Source: DATBRG01 sp036560445
GTDB taxonomy: Bacteria; Pseudomonadota; Gammaproteobacteria; Burkholderiales; Methylophilaceae
Assembly (NCBI GenBank): GCA_036560445.1
Contig: DATBRG010000027.1
Location: 1 to 64,000, forward strand
Direction: 5' to 3'
Length of the DNA stretch: 64,000 bases
The notes under the pieces were generated by a model. That model was not told where the DNA came from. It was given only the letters and a program-made list of their open reading frames with translations, and did not search any database. This document shows, one piece after another, positions 6,920 to 15,324 of the stretch. Position 1 is the first letter of the stretch; every line of letters begins with the position of its first letter. The position numbers and the translations under genes were made by a program.

Positions 6920-7940
6920 CCGGGCCGGTGGTTTTTACCAATAAATCCTGGTTCAGCTTGGAATTCGCACGTATTTTGGCATCAATCTCGTCAGCGACTT
7001 CCGGATGCTCTTTCAGGTACTCACGGGCATTATCCTTACCCTGGCCAATCTTCTCGCCCTTGTAGCTGTACCAGGCACCGGCCTTCTCCACCAGCTTGAG
7101 GTTGGAGCCCATTTCGATGATCTCACCTTCACGCGAGATGCCTTCGCCATACAGGATGTCGAACTCCGCTTGCTTGAATGGTGGGGCAACCTTGTTCTTG
7201 ACGATCTTGACCCGGGTTTCAGAGCCGATGACTTCATCACCCTTCTTGATTGCACCAGTACGGCGGATATCCAGTCGTACAGAGGCGTAGAACTTGAGTG
7301 CATTGCCGCCGGTAGTGGTCTCCGGATTACCAAACATCACGCCTATCTTCATGCGGATCTGGTTAATAAAGATGACCATGGTGTTGGTACGCTTGATGTT
7401 GCCAGTGAGCTTGCGCAGTGCTTGAGACATGAGGCGTGCTTGCAGGCCCATGTGCGAGTCACCCATTTCACCTTCAATTTCAGCTTTTGGTACCAATGCG
7501 GCGACAGAGTCAACTACGACGATGTCTACCGAGCCGGAGCGTACCAGCATGTCGGCGATTTCTAGGGCCTGTTCACCGGTATCTGGTTGCGAAATCAGTA
7601 ATTCAGAGACATTAACACCGAGCTTTTGCGCGTACTGTGGGTCTAGCGCGTGTTCCGCATCGATGAAGGCAGCAGTGCCACCTAACTTCTGCATTTGTGC
7701 GATCACGGATAAGGTCAGTGTGGTCTTGCCGGAGGATTCCGGGCCGTAGATCTCGATCACACGGCCACGTGGCAAACCGCCTATGCCAAGCGCAATGTCG
7801 AGGCCAAGTGAACCGGTGGATACTGCCTGAATGTCACCTGCGACATCGGTATCGCCCATACGCATGATGGAGCCTTTGCCGAACTGTTTCTCGATCTGCG
7901 AGAGTGCCGCCGCGAGTGCCTTGCTTTTGTTCTCATCCAT
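6900..7940 (-). CDS. recA: Recombinase RecA
   Basis: 346 aa. ATP-dependent strand exchange and co-protease for LexA. Walker A is GPESSGKTT (about 66-74). The L1/L2 loop region includes NQIRMKIGVMFGNPETTTGG, and the C terminus is acidic (TTGPDDETDL). The start ATG is preceded by AGGGA. The 47-bp gap to pncC shows no clear LexA-type CTGT-N8-ACAG operator, so SOS control, if any, must act elsewhere or with a different box. Confidence 0.98.
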   Translation of the reverse strand: MDENKSKALAAALSQIEKQFGKGSIMRMGDTDVAGDIQAVSTGSLGLDIALGIGGLPRGRVIEIYGPESSGKTTLTLSVIAQMQKLGGTAAFIDAEHALDPQYAQKLGVNVSELLISQPDTGEQALEIADMLVRSGSVDIVVVDSVAALVPKAEIEGEMGDSHMGLQARLMSQALRKLTGNIKRTNTMVIFINQIRMKIGVMFGNPETTTGGNALKFYASVRLDIRRTGAIKKGDEVIGSETRVKIVKNKVAPPFKQAEFDILYGEGISREGEIIEMGSNLKLVEKAGAWYSYKGEKIGQGKDNAREYLKEHPEVADEIDAKIRANSKLNQDLLVKTTGPDDETDL

Positions 7941-7987
7941 GTGAATTTTGTCCCTGTGTGATACGGCCGATAAAGCGCGTAATTATT

Positions 7988-8488
7988 TCATAAATCAGTA
8001 CTTAAGGTAAGCTGAACCAAGCCCTCAAGTACGGTTTTTACTGACTGGTAACGAACGGCTTGGCGGTTTCCTTCAAGCTGCAAGGTAGCGCTTTCTGAAA
8101 TACCGTTGATATCTACCCAGGCGAAGCAAACCATGCCGACTGGTTTTTCTGCACTACCGCCATCTGGCCCGGCAATGCCGGTGATAGCGGCAGCGACATT
8201 GGCATGGCTATGTTTGAGCGCCCCGTGAGCCATTTCCATCGCAGTGTGCTCACTGACCGCCCCATGCAAGTTCAAGGTCTGGGAGCTTACCCCCAGCATC
8301 TCTTGCTTGGCTGCATTACTGTAGGTGATAAAACCGCGATCAAACCAGCCTGAACTACCAGGGATATCAGTAACAGTGGCTGCTGCTAGGCCGCCAGTGC
8401 AGGATTCAGCTAGTGCGAGTTTCCATCCGCGTGTCTGCAGGGCTTCACCCAGTTGTTTGGCAACGGTTAGTAGTTGTTCATGATCCAT
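7988..8488 (-). CDS. pncC: Nicotinamide-nucleotide amidase (CinA C-terminal domain)
   Basis: 166 aa, the stand-alone CinA C-terminal module that deamidates NMN to nicotinate mononucleotide in pyridine nucleotide recycling. Signatures are LALAESCTGGLAAATVTDIP, GWFDRGFITYSNAAKQEMLG and ITGIAGPDGGSAEKPVG. It overlaps the end of pgpA by 22 nt and precedes recA, an arrangement common in proteobacteria. The N-terminal CinA pyrophosphatase domain is absent. Confidence 0.93.
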   Translation of the reverse strand: MDHEQLLTVAKQLGEALQTRGWKLALAESCTGGLAAATVTDIPGSSGWFDRGFITYSNAAKQEMLGVSSQTLNLHGAVSEHTAMEMAHGALKHSHANVAAAITGIAGPDGGSAEKPVGMVCFAWVDINGISESATLQLEGNRQAVRYQSVKTVLEGLVQLTLSTDL

Positions 8489-9000
8489 AGCAGTCCTTTA
8501 AGGCTGGCAATCGCGTAGATTGCCGCCAGCAGGTCATCGAACATGACACCAAAGCCACCTTTTAAGCGGGCATCACATTGGCGGATGGGAAATGGTTTCC
8601 AGATGTCGAACAGGCGGAACAAGGTGAATGCAACCAGCCAGCCTTGCCATGAGAGCGGCGTGAACTTGAGCACCAGCATGAAAGCAACGATCTCATCCCA
8701 GACAATGCTGCCATGGTCGGATACCCCAAGCGCATTGCCAGCCTTGGTACAAATTGGTATTCCAGCTAAAAAGAGGATGGCGATGATGATGTATTGAGCT
8801 GATTGAGGCATTAGCATCAATGCGATAAATAAGGGTAGGGCGGCAAGCGTGCCGAAGGTGCCTGGGGCTTTTTTCGCGAGGCCGCTACCGAAACCCAAAG
8901 CCAGGAAATGGGCTGGACTAGCCAACAAAAAGTGTCGGTCAGGCGTGCTTTGAATTGGAGAAATGGTCAAATCCGCTTCCTTCAATGTTGATGATTTCAT
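8467..9000 (-). CDS. pgpA: Phosphatidylglycerophosphatase A
   Basis: 177 aa inner-membrane lipid phosphatase making phosphatidylglycerol. Family marks are LGFGSGLAKKAPGTFGTLAA, the acidic site in SDHGSIVWDEIVAFMLVL, and RLFDIWKPFPIRQCD. At least three hydrophobic segments are visible. ATG at 9000 overlaps the thiL 3' end by 62 nt, which is long. The conserved family core starts about 30 residues in, so a downstream non-ATG start is possible. Confidence 0.92.
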   Translation of the reverse strand: MKSSTLKEADLTISPIQSTPDRHFLLASPAHFLALGFGSGLAKKAPGTFGTLAALPLFIALMLMPQSAQYIIIAILFLAGIPICTKAGNALGVSDHGSIVWDEIVAFMLVLKFTPLSWQGWLVAFTLFRLFDIWKPFPIRQCDARLKGGFGVMFDDLLAAIYAIASLKGLLWIMNNY

Positions 9001-9910
9001 TATCCAGCCCGCGCACGAATAGCCCGGGCTCTGTAGTAATGACCCCTATTTGCGTGAGTGGCAATGCAAACATATTGCTGAGTTTGATAATCTCCCCATG
9101 GTTTCTCGCTGGCGCGGTAAAACACAGTTCATAGTCATCGCCGCCAGTCAGTACCATTTTCTGGACCTGCTCTTCAGTCAGTCGGCTGCTTACAACCTTG
9201 GAACAGGGAATATATTGCAGGCTGATATCTGCGCCGACATTTGAGCTTTGCAAGATATGGCCCAGGTCGGCCATTAATCCATCTGAAATATCAATAGCGC
9301 TATGCGCAAATACGCTAAGCACCAATCCTAACTGAACCCGTGGTTGAGGGGTATGTAACGCAGGCAGGCAGGCATCCAGTTCATCTTCGGCTAGGCTGTA
9401 ACGGCCTTGTAATGTGGCTAGAGCCATAGCTGCATTGCCTAGCGTGCCGGAAACCCAGACTTCATCCCCCACTTTTGCTGCTGAGCGTTTCAAGGCCTTG
9501 CCAGCGGCTACCTCGCCCATGATTTGTACGCTGATAGTGAGTGGGCCGCGAGTGGTATCACCGCCAATCAAGTCAACCTGATAGCGATCGGCACAGGCAA
9601 AGAATCCTTTGGCGAACCCAGCCAGCCAGCTTTCATTAGCCTCTGGCAGCGCTAGCGCCAGGGTCGCCCATTTAGGTAATGCGCCCATGGCGGCCATGTC
9701 GGATAGATTGACGGCCAGTGATTTCCAGCCAAGTTTATAAGGGTCTGCATCAGCAAAAAAGTGAGTGCCTGCTACCAGCATATCCGCTGATATAGCTAGT
9801 CCCATTCCTTCAGATACTTTAATCAGGGCGGCATCATCACCCACGCCGAGCAACGCTTGGGGTGTGGGCCGCGTGAAGTACTTGCGAATCAGGTCAAACT
9901 CAGAGGCCAT
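8939..9910 (-). CDS. thiL: Thiamine-monophosphate kinase
   Basis: 323 aa. Phosphorylates thiamine phosphate to the cofactor TPP. Conserved features are the N-terminal FDLIRKYFTR, GVGDDAALIK and LIGGDTTRGPLTISVQIMGE, plus AIDISDGLMADLGHI and TGGDDYELCFTAP for ATP and substrate binding. ATG at 9910 overlaps the mog stop (TGATG). Standard length. Confidence 0.95.
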   Translation of the reverse strand: MASEFDLIRKYFTRPTPQALLGVGDDAALIKVSEGMGLAISADMLVAGTHFFADADPYKLGWKSLAVNLSDMAAMGALPKWATLALALPEANESWLAGFAKGFFACADRYQVDLIGGDTTRGPLTISVQIMGEVAAGKALKRSAAKVGDEVWVSGTLGNAAMALATLQGRYSLAEDELDACLPALHTPQPRVQLGLVLSVFAHSAIDISDGLMADLGHILQSSNVGADISLQYIPCSKVVSSRLTEEQVQKMVLTGGDDYELCFTAPARNHGEIIKLSNMFALPLTQIGVITTEPGLFVRGLDNEIINIEGSGFDHFSNSKHA

Positions 9911-10500
9911 CAGGATGCAGGTTTGGGTGTGGATTTTGGGCGGAAAGCTTTGACGATAGCTTCGTCAGTTTCGATATAAGCGGCACCGATCAGGTCGAGG
10001 CAGTAGGGTACCGCAGCAAAGATGCCATGTACGATAATCTTGCCGGATTTATCTTTCAGGCCTTCCAGCGTCTGCGCGATGGATTTTGGCTGCCCCGGCA
10101 GGTTGATAATCAGGCTTTGTTTACGGATCACTGCTACCTGGCGTGAAAGGATGGCGGTGGGCACAAAGTGCAGGCTGATCTGGCGCATCTGCTCACCAAA
10201 CCCTGGCATCACTTTGTCTGCTACAGCCAGCGTGGCTTCGGGTGTCACGTCGCGCAAGGCCGGGCCAGTGCCGCCAGTGGTGAGTACCAGGCCGCAACCC
10301 TCGTGGTCAACAAGGTCACGCAGGGTGGATTCGATCTCTGGTTGTTCATCCGGGATGACACGTACAACGGCCTGCCATGGCGTCTTCAGGGTTTTATCCA
10401 GCCACTCCTTGAGGCTGGGAATGCCCTTGTCTTCATAAGCGCCGCTGGAAGCGCGGTCGCTGATGGAAACCAATCCGATACGAATGAATTGTTCAGTCAT
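9910..10500 (-). CDS. mog: Molybdopterin adenylyltransferase
   Basis: 196 aa. Adenylates molybdopterin before molybdate insertion. The MoCF_biosynth domain shows IGLVSISDRASSGAYEDKG, the TTGGTGPALRDVTPEAT loop and LIINLPGQPKSIAQTLEGL. MoaB is a possible paralogue, but the length and the YEDKGIPSL region fit Mog better. It is the first gene of the leftward operon leading to thiL and recA, and divergent from the PDZ gene. Confidence 0.9.
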   Translation of the reverse strand: MTEQFIRIGLVSISDRASSGAYEDKGIPSLKEWLDKTLKTPWQAVVRVIPDEQPEIESTLRDLVDHEGCGLVLTTGGTGPALRDVTPEATLAVADKVMPGFGEQMRQISLHFVPTAILSRQVAVIRKQSLIINLPGQPKSIAQTLEGLKDKSGKIIVHGIFAAVPYCLDLIGAAYIETDEAIVKAFRPKSTPKPAS

Positions 10501-10520
10501 TTAGGTTGTCTACGCAGTTG

Positions 10521-10549
10521 TTGTTGAAGCAGTTAAAGTAGGCTCTAAT
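10521..10549 (+). promoter_or_regulatory. Probable sigma-70 promoter for the PDZ/PF10136 operon
   Basis: TTGTTG (10521-10526), 17-bp spacer, TCTAAT (10544-10549), giving a start near 10556, about 50 nt ahead of the chosen ATG at 10606. Confidence 0.45.
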
Positions 10550-10605
10550 CATACCATCACCTGTGCGTGCCCTTAATCGGGGCAGTTATAGCAAGAAAGG
10601 CTATT

Positions 10606-11388
10606 ATGCGATCAACCATTTTTCCTTCATCAGCCTCAATAGGTGCATTGACGCTTATTCTCAGCTCATTTGGTTTTGCTGTTGGTGCAGCCAGCCAGGC
10701 CAGCGCGGCTGAAACGGAAAACCTTTATAGCAAATCCTACGTTAGCAAGAATAACCCCGCAGTGGCATTGCAGCCTGATCCATCAGGCCCCAAGGTCTAT
10801 CTTGGAAGTGATGAAAAGGATAAGGACTATCAGCGCATGCTGGAAAACGGTTTCGATATGCTTGGCTACTCCAGCTTTGAAGCGGCTGAAGATGTCAGCC
10901 CTGACCAGGTTACCGAGCAAGCCAAAAAGGTAAAGGCGGATTTGGTGTTGGTTTATACCAAGCTGACGGGCAATGTTCCAGCTAGCGTAAGAATCCAGCA
11001 ATTGCGCGAGAAAGCACGCCAAGCGCAAAAGAACCCAGAAGATGAAAGCATGGGGGCGAAACTGGACGAAGAGCATGGGCTCTATTCCTATTTCGCTTCC
11101 TATTGGGTCAAGCTGGCACCGCCTCTCATTGGTGTGCATGTTACAACTTCCGGCGAGGGAGATAGCGCGGCTGGCCTTAAGGTACTGGCTGTGGTTAAGG
11201 ATTCGCCTGCAGCAAAAGCGGCGCTACAGGAAGGTGATGTGCTGACGCGCATCGGTGAGGTCGAATTGACCAAGCCAGAAGCCCTGACCCAGGCTGCTCA
11301 ACGCTATGCTGGTCAAACTGTGGAAATCGCCTGGCAACGCGATGGCGACGCCAACAAGGCTACTATTACGCTGAATAAACGTCCGTAA
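10606..11388 (+). CDS. Secreted PDZ-domain protein of unknown function
   Basis: 260 aa from ATG 10606, which has AAGAAAGG just upstream. A GTG 39 nt earlier is in frame but would precede the signal peptide. Residues 1-37 form a Sec signal (MRSTIFPSS, then LTLILSSFGFAVGAASQASA). A central region (about 60-150) rich in Lys/Glu has no recognised fold. A C-terminal PDZ-like domain (about 165-255) includes GLKVLAVVKDSPAAKAALQE and GDVLTRIGEVEL. No protease triad is present, so this is a periplasmic binding or scaffold protein rather than a DegP-type enzyme. Its stop overlaps the next start (TAATG), implying function with the membrane protein that follows. Confidence 0.75.
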   Translation: MRSTIFPSSASIGALTLILSSFGFAVGAASQASAAETENLYSKSYVSKNNPAVALQPDPSGPKVYLGSDEKDKDYQRMLENGFDMLGYSSFEAAEDVSPDQVTEQAKKVKADLVLVYTKLTGNVPASVRIQQLREKARQAQKNPEDESMGAKLDEEHGLYSYFASYWVKLAPPLIGVHVTTSGEGDSAAGLKVLAVVKDSPAAKAALQEGDVLTRIGEVELTKPEALTQAAQRYAGQTVEIAWQRDGDANKATITLNKRP

Positions 11389-13409
11389 TGATGCAACACA
11401 TACTACTTCAGTACGCCGCCCGCAGTGCTGAGGTTGGAGATGCCTCCGTCATCGAGAATGAGGCGGCTGGGCTGATAGCCGAACTGGTTGCCCAATGCCG
11501 CCCGCCCAAGCCACACCAGGCCGAGCATGCAGCAAATGCAATACAGGCCTTATGCCATGTGCTCAATAGCAACCCGCAACTGACAGAGTTGTTACGTGAT
11601 TCTATCCTGAGCTTGCTTGGGAAAAAGAAGCCGGTATCGCTTTATGTTGATTCCGGTATCCAGCCCAGTAGTGGATTCTTTAGTGAGATGTCGCGCCGCT
11701 TTGGCCATAAGCTGTTGCCGGCAGCGATAGACCCTGCTTACCTCAAAGACCTGTTCGCTCTGATATTCCCGCAGGCCGGGGATGAGTTGTGGGTATTGGC
11801 TGTTCCCGATGAAATCTGGCTGGAGTTACTGCATTGCCTTGATTTTACCAACGCGCCTGACGAGATGCTGCTGGCTTGCCAGCAAAACCTGCTGGATGCA
11901 TTGCAGGTTCTGTCTTACCGATTATCCGCATCGGGGCTTGAGCCTGAACTGATTCGTAACCACCCGGAGCTGGAGGATCATAGTTCACCATTCATCATGC
12001 AGAATGTGGAGCTGGACGATTTTCTACGCGGTGAGGTAGATGAAGGCCAGGATGCCAAGCACATATTGGTCATGCTTGATCAATGCCGTGAGGTCATAGG
12101 CAAAATACGGCGTAATAGCTCGCAAACGGGAACCAACCTGCATTTGACGTTTCTGCTGCAACGCATGAGCCAGCAAATCCAGCGGCTGGAATGCCTGCTA
12201 GATATTCTGGTGAATTTGCGCTTGGGTGAGAACACCGATATTGCCTTTATCCATTTGTTCAAAACCCTGGTTTCGGCAGAGTGCCACAAGAATGATATGC
12301 GCCTGCACTGGCGCGAAAATATGGAGTTGCTGGCGCTGCGTGTGACTGAGAATGCCAGCCGCACGGGCGAGCATTACATCACCGAAAACCGGCGCGAATA
12401 CTTTGAACTCATGCGTTCAGCCATGGGCGCGGGCCTGATCATAGGCGTAATGGCGATGATCAAGGTCATGCTGGCTAGCCAGCATTATGCGCCGCTGACT
12501 GAAGCGATCTGTTTCAGCCTGAATTACGGCCTGGGGTTTGTGCTAATCCATATCCTGCATTTCACCGTGGCCACTAAACAACCAGCAATGACCGCTGCCG
12601 CCATCGCCGCCAGTATTGATGCTAGTGATGGCAAGGCCAAGGAGATGAGTAATCTGGTGGATATCATCGCGCAGATGATGCGTAGCCAGATCATTGCCAT
12701 TATCGGTAACGTCATTATCGTTATCCCAATGGCTATGTTGATTGCACTGCTTATCCATACCCTGAGCGGGCACCATTTCGTGACGCCGGAAAAAGCACTT
12801 AAGTTGCTTAAGGATGTCGACCCCTTACATAGTGGCGCACTCATTTATGCGGGGATTGCTGGTGTTTGCCTATTCCTGTCCGGGCTGATTGCCGGATATC
12901 ACGACAACATCGCCATCTATAACAAGATTCCACAACGCCTGCGTGCTTTGCGCTGGCTCCAAAGCTTACTGGGTGAGCCTAGACTCAATCGCGTGGCGGA
13001 ATACATAGAAAACAATCTGGGCGCACTGGCAGGCAATTTCTACTTTGGTTGCCTGTTAGGTGGTATGTCGGCTATTGGTGTACTGCTGGGATTGCCTGTG
13101 GATATTCGCCATATCACTTTTTCGTCAGCTTTCGTCGGGTTCTCAACGGTTGGACTGGATTTTGCAGTGGGTTGGCAGACGTTACTCACAGCCGCGATTG
13201 GTTTGACCCTGATAGGGGCGCTTAATCTTACTGTAAGCTTTTCGCTAGCGTTGTATGTAGCCATGAAATCACGCAAAGTGAGTTTCTTGCAGTGGCGCCT
13301 GCTAGTGACTGCATTGCTGACAAGGATGGTGCAGGAGCCAAGGCAATTCTTCTTGCCGCCGAAGAAAGAATCACCCGAGCAGGCGGCTACCGATCAGCTA
13401 TCGGGTTAG
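11388..13409 (+). CDS. PF10136-family membrane protein (annotated elsewhere as site-specific recombinase Gcr)
   Basis: 673 aa. The N-terminal half (about 1-340) is soluble and helical. The C-terminal half carries roughly seven hydrophobic segments, for example GLIIGVMAMIKVM, IIAIIGNVIIVIPMAMLIAL and LLTAAIGLTLIGALNLTVSF. I recognise it as the SpecificRecomb family common in betaproteobacteria. The traditional recombinase label fits poorly, since neither a tyrosine- nor a serine-recombinase active site is visible and the protein is polytopic. Translationally coupled to the PDZ protein. Convergent with the antiporter, whose stop overlaps by 4 nt. Confidence 0.8.
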   Translation: MMQHILLQYAARSAEVGDASVIENEAAGLIAELVAQCRPPKPHQAEHAANAIQALCHVLNSNPQLTELLRDSILSLLGKKKPVSLYVDSGIQPSSGFFSEMSRRFGHKLLPAAIDPAYLKDLFALIFPQAGDELWVLAVPDEIWLELLHCLDFTNAPDEMLLACQQNLLDALQVLSYRLSASGLEPELIRNHPELEDHSSPFIMQNVELDDFLRGEVDEGQDAKHILVMLDQCREVIGKIRRNSSQTGTNLHLTFLLQRMSQQIQRLECLLDILVNLRLGENTDIAFIHLFKTLVSAECHKNDMRLHWRENMELLALRVTENASRTGEHYITENRREYFELMRSAMGAGLIIGVMAMIKVMLASQHYAPLTEAICFSLNYGLGFVLIHILHFTVATKQPAMTAAAIAASIDASDGKAKEMSNLVDIIAQMMRSQIIAIIGNVIIVIPMAMLIALLIHTLSGHHFVTPEKALKLLKDVDPLHSGALIYAGIAGVCLFLSGLIAGYHDNIAIYNKIPQRLRALRWLQSLLGEPRLNRVAEYIENNLGALAGNFYFGCLLGGMSAIGVLLGLPVDIRHITFSSAFVGFSTVGLDFAVGWQTLLTAAIGLTLIGALNLTVSFSLALYVAMKSRKVSFLQWRLLVTALLTRMVQEPRQFFLPPKKESPEQAATDQLSG

Positions 13410-14641
13410 GACTCTAGTAGCCCTAGTTTCCCAGCCAGCCACTTGGTGGTGGTAGCCTGGATAATGATGGTGAGTAGAATCGCCATGAAAGTCACTGAAG
13501 CGATGACATTGGCATAAGGAGCATTCATGCCTACCAGCATCCCAGCCAAAGCCCCGGGAATAACGCCGGTTTCACGCGTCCAGCACATGAACATAAGCTC
13601 CTTCATTTGCCATTTTGCCTGACGATCAGGCAGGGCGCAGGCAAACACCGTCAATGGTCGTGCAACCAGCATGAATACCACTACGACGCCAAGCGCTCCC
13701 CAGAAATACTGCTGTAGCAAGGTGAAATTGACCTGCGAGCCTAGCAATACAAATATGAAAATGCGCATGAGGAGGGAAGTGGTCAGAATGTAATCCTCCA
13801 GTTTAAGCTCATCTTCCTCACTCATTTTGAAGCCGAACATATCCTTATTGCCAAGCACGATACCGAATGCGAACACTGCCATGAAACCGCTGGCTTCAAG
13901 ATGGTCTGCACTCAAATAAGCTGCTGCAACTGCCATCAAGGTAACTACTGGCGCATATTCCGCCAGGAAGCTGTATTTCTCATGGGCAATGAACAGGCTT
14001 GCCAGGTAGCCCAGGATTACACCGCCTGCAAGGCCAAAAATCGCTTGTCTGAGTAAGTCAATCAGGCTGTCGCCCAACGAAAACTCACCCTGACCCATGG
14101 CGATACCGAGGAGAGTGAAGGTAAGAATAGCGGCCATGGCATCGTTAAAAGCAGATTCGCTCATCACGGTTTGCGCTACTTTTGCGCGAATTCGTACCTG
14201 CTTGAATATGGGGACCAGCGTTGCCGGGTCGGTTGAGGCGATGGTGGAGCCTAGTAGCAACGCCACGATAAAAGGTAGGCCCAGTAATAATTGTGCTGCG
14301 ACAGCAGTGACAAAAGTGCTGATGAGTACACCGATGGTAGAAATAATCAGCAGGGTAGGCCAGACATTACGCAATACGCTCAGGCGTACACTGGCACCGC
14401 CATCGAACAAGATGTAGCAGGATCCGAAAATCAGCAGTAGCTGATTAAGGGTGGAATCCACACCGATATTTATGACTCCCAGGCCCGCACTGCCAAGTGC
14501 CATGCCGGAGAGCAGGAATAACACTACATCAGGTATGCGCAGCAACCTGGCGACAAACCCGGCCAGCATGCCTGTGCCCAGGATAATGCCCAGCAGCATC
14601 AGCAATTGCTTGGCATGGAGAATGGCGGGAGAATGTTCCAT
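13406..14641 (-). CDS. CPA1-type Na+(K+)/H+ antiporter
   Basis: 411 aa, about 12 membrane segments and no large cytoplasmic tail. The ion-site motifs of CPA1 exchangers are present: GSTIASTDPATLVPIFKQV and MSESAFNDAMAAILTF (the conserved ND pair), with FLLSGMALGSAGLG near the N terminus. It exchanges monovalent cations for protons in pH or salt homeostasis; the ion preference cannot be read. NhaP/NhaP2-like is the nearest label, though the C-terminal TrkA domain of NhaP2 is missing. Confidence 0.88.
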   Translation of the reverse strand: MEHSPAILHAKQLLMLLGIILGTGMLAGFVARLLRIPDVVLFLLSGMALGSAGLGVINIGVDSTLNQLLLIFGSCYILFDGGASVRLSVLRNVWPTLLIISTIGVLISTFVTAVAAQLLLGLPFIVALLLGSTIASTDPATLVPIFKQVRIRAKVAQTVMSESAFNDAMAAILTFTLLGIAMGQGEFSLGDSLIDLLRQAIFGLAGGVILGYLASLFIAHEKYSFLAEYAPVVTLMAVAAAYLSADHLEASGFMAVFAFGIVLGNKDMFGFKMSEEDELKLEDYILTTSLLMRIFIFVLLGSQVNFTLLQQYFWGALGVVVVFMLVARPLTVFACALPDRQAKWQMKELMFMCWTRETGVIPGALAGMLVGMNAPYANVIASVTFMAILLTIIIQATTTKWLAGKLGLLES

Positions 14642-14687
14642 TTCGTTCTTTGTTAACTGGCGCTAAGAGCTACCAGAGCTTGAGTTG

Positions 14688-15245
14688 TTAATGATTGTTC
14701 CCCGGCTCTGCTTCAACAATCTCGCGCAGCAGCTTGAATAATTCGCGGCTGCTTTTTGGCGGCTTATTAGCCGCATGCTCACGCCGTGCATTGCGGATCA
14801 AGGCACGTAGCTGCTGGCTATCCACTGCCGGGTAGTGTTGCATGAATTCTGAGAGAACGCCTTCATCCTCCAGCAACCTTGTGCGCCAGCGCTCAAGTTG
14901 GTGAAAGTGCGCATTCTCTGCTGTGTGTTTGCCTTCCCAGCGTTGTAACTGGTCAATAATGGGTGCAGTGTCAATTTCCCGCATCAGGCGGCCGATATAC
15001 TGCAGCTGGCGGCGCGTGGCCCCATTGGCGGTGATACGTTTGGCTTCATTAACTGCGTCGAGCAGGGTTTCCGGCAAATCCAGCTTGGCCAGCTTATCTT
15101 TCGGTAAGGCGATCAGCTCTTGCCCGATATCTTGTAGCGCATCCATTGCCGCCTTGCGCTTGGTCTTGCTGAGCGGGGTCGATGCGTCTTCATCTGGCGT
15201 TAATTCTTGCTTCATTTGCTTATCGTCTGTCTTGTTAGGTTTCAT
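14688..15245 (-). CDS. darP: Dual-action ribosomal maturation protein DarP (YjgA)
   Basis: 185 aa from ATG 15245 (MKPNKTDDKQ). Upstream in-frame codons overlap the pmbA leader and look non-coding. The DUF615 signature is clear: SKTKRKAAMDALQDIGQELI, LDAVNEAKRI, GATRRQLQYIGRLMREID and the C-terminal LRALIRNARREHAANKPPKS. DarP promotes late 50S assembly and peptidyl-transferase centre maturation. It is divergent from pmbA with only 79 bp between; the darP-pmbA pair is widespread in proteobacteria. Confidence 0.93.
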   Translation of the reverse strand: MKPNKTDDKQMKQELTPDEDASTPLSKTKRKAAMDALQDIGQELIALPKDKLAKLDLPETLLDAVNEAKRITANGATRRQLQYIGRLMREIDTAPIIDQLQRWEGKHTAENAHFHQLERWRTRLLEDEGVLSEFMQHYPAVDSQQLRALIRNARREHAANKPPKSSRELFKLLREIVEAEPGNNH

Positions 15246-15324
15246 GCTGGGGTATGATATCAGCTTTTTCTGCGGGCCTGCCTTGGGGCAGGCTACGGCA
15301 AGCCTGAGCCTGATTGAGTCAAAT

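Noticed and set aside
7941..7990. LexA box upstream of recA
   Set aside because: CTGTGTGATACGGC lacks the second ACAG half; recA seems to be transcribed with upstream genes.
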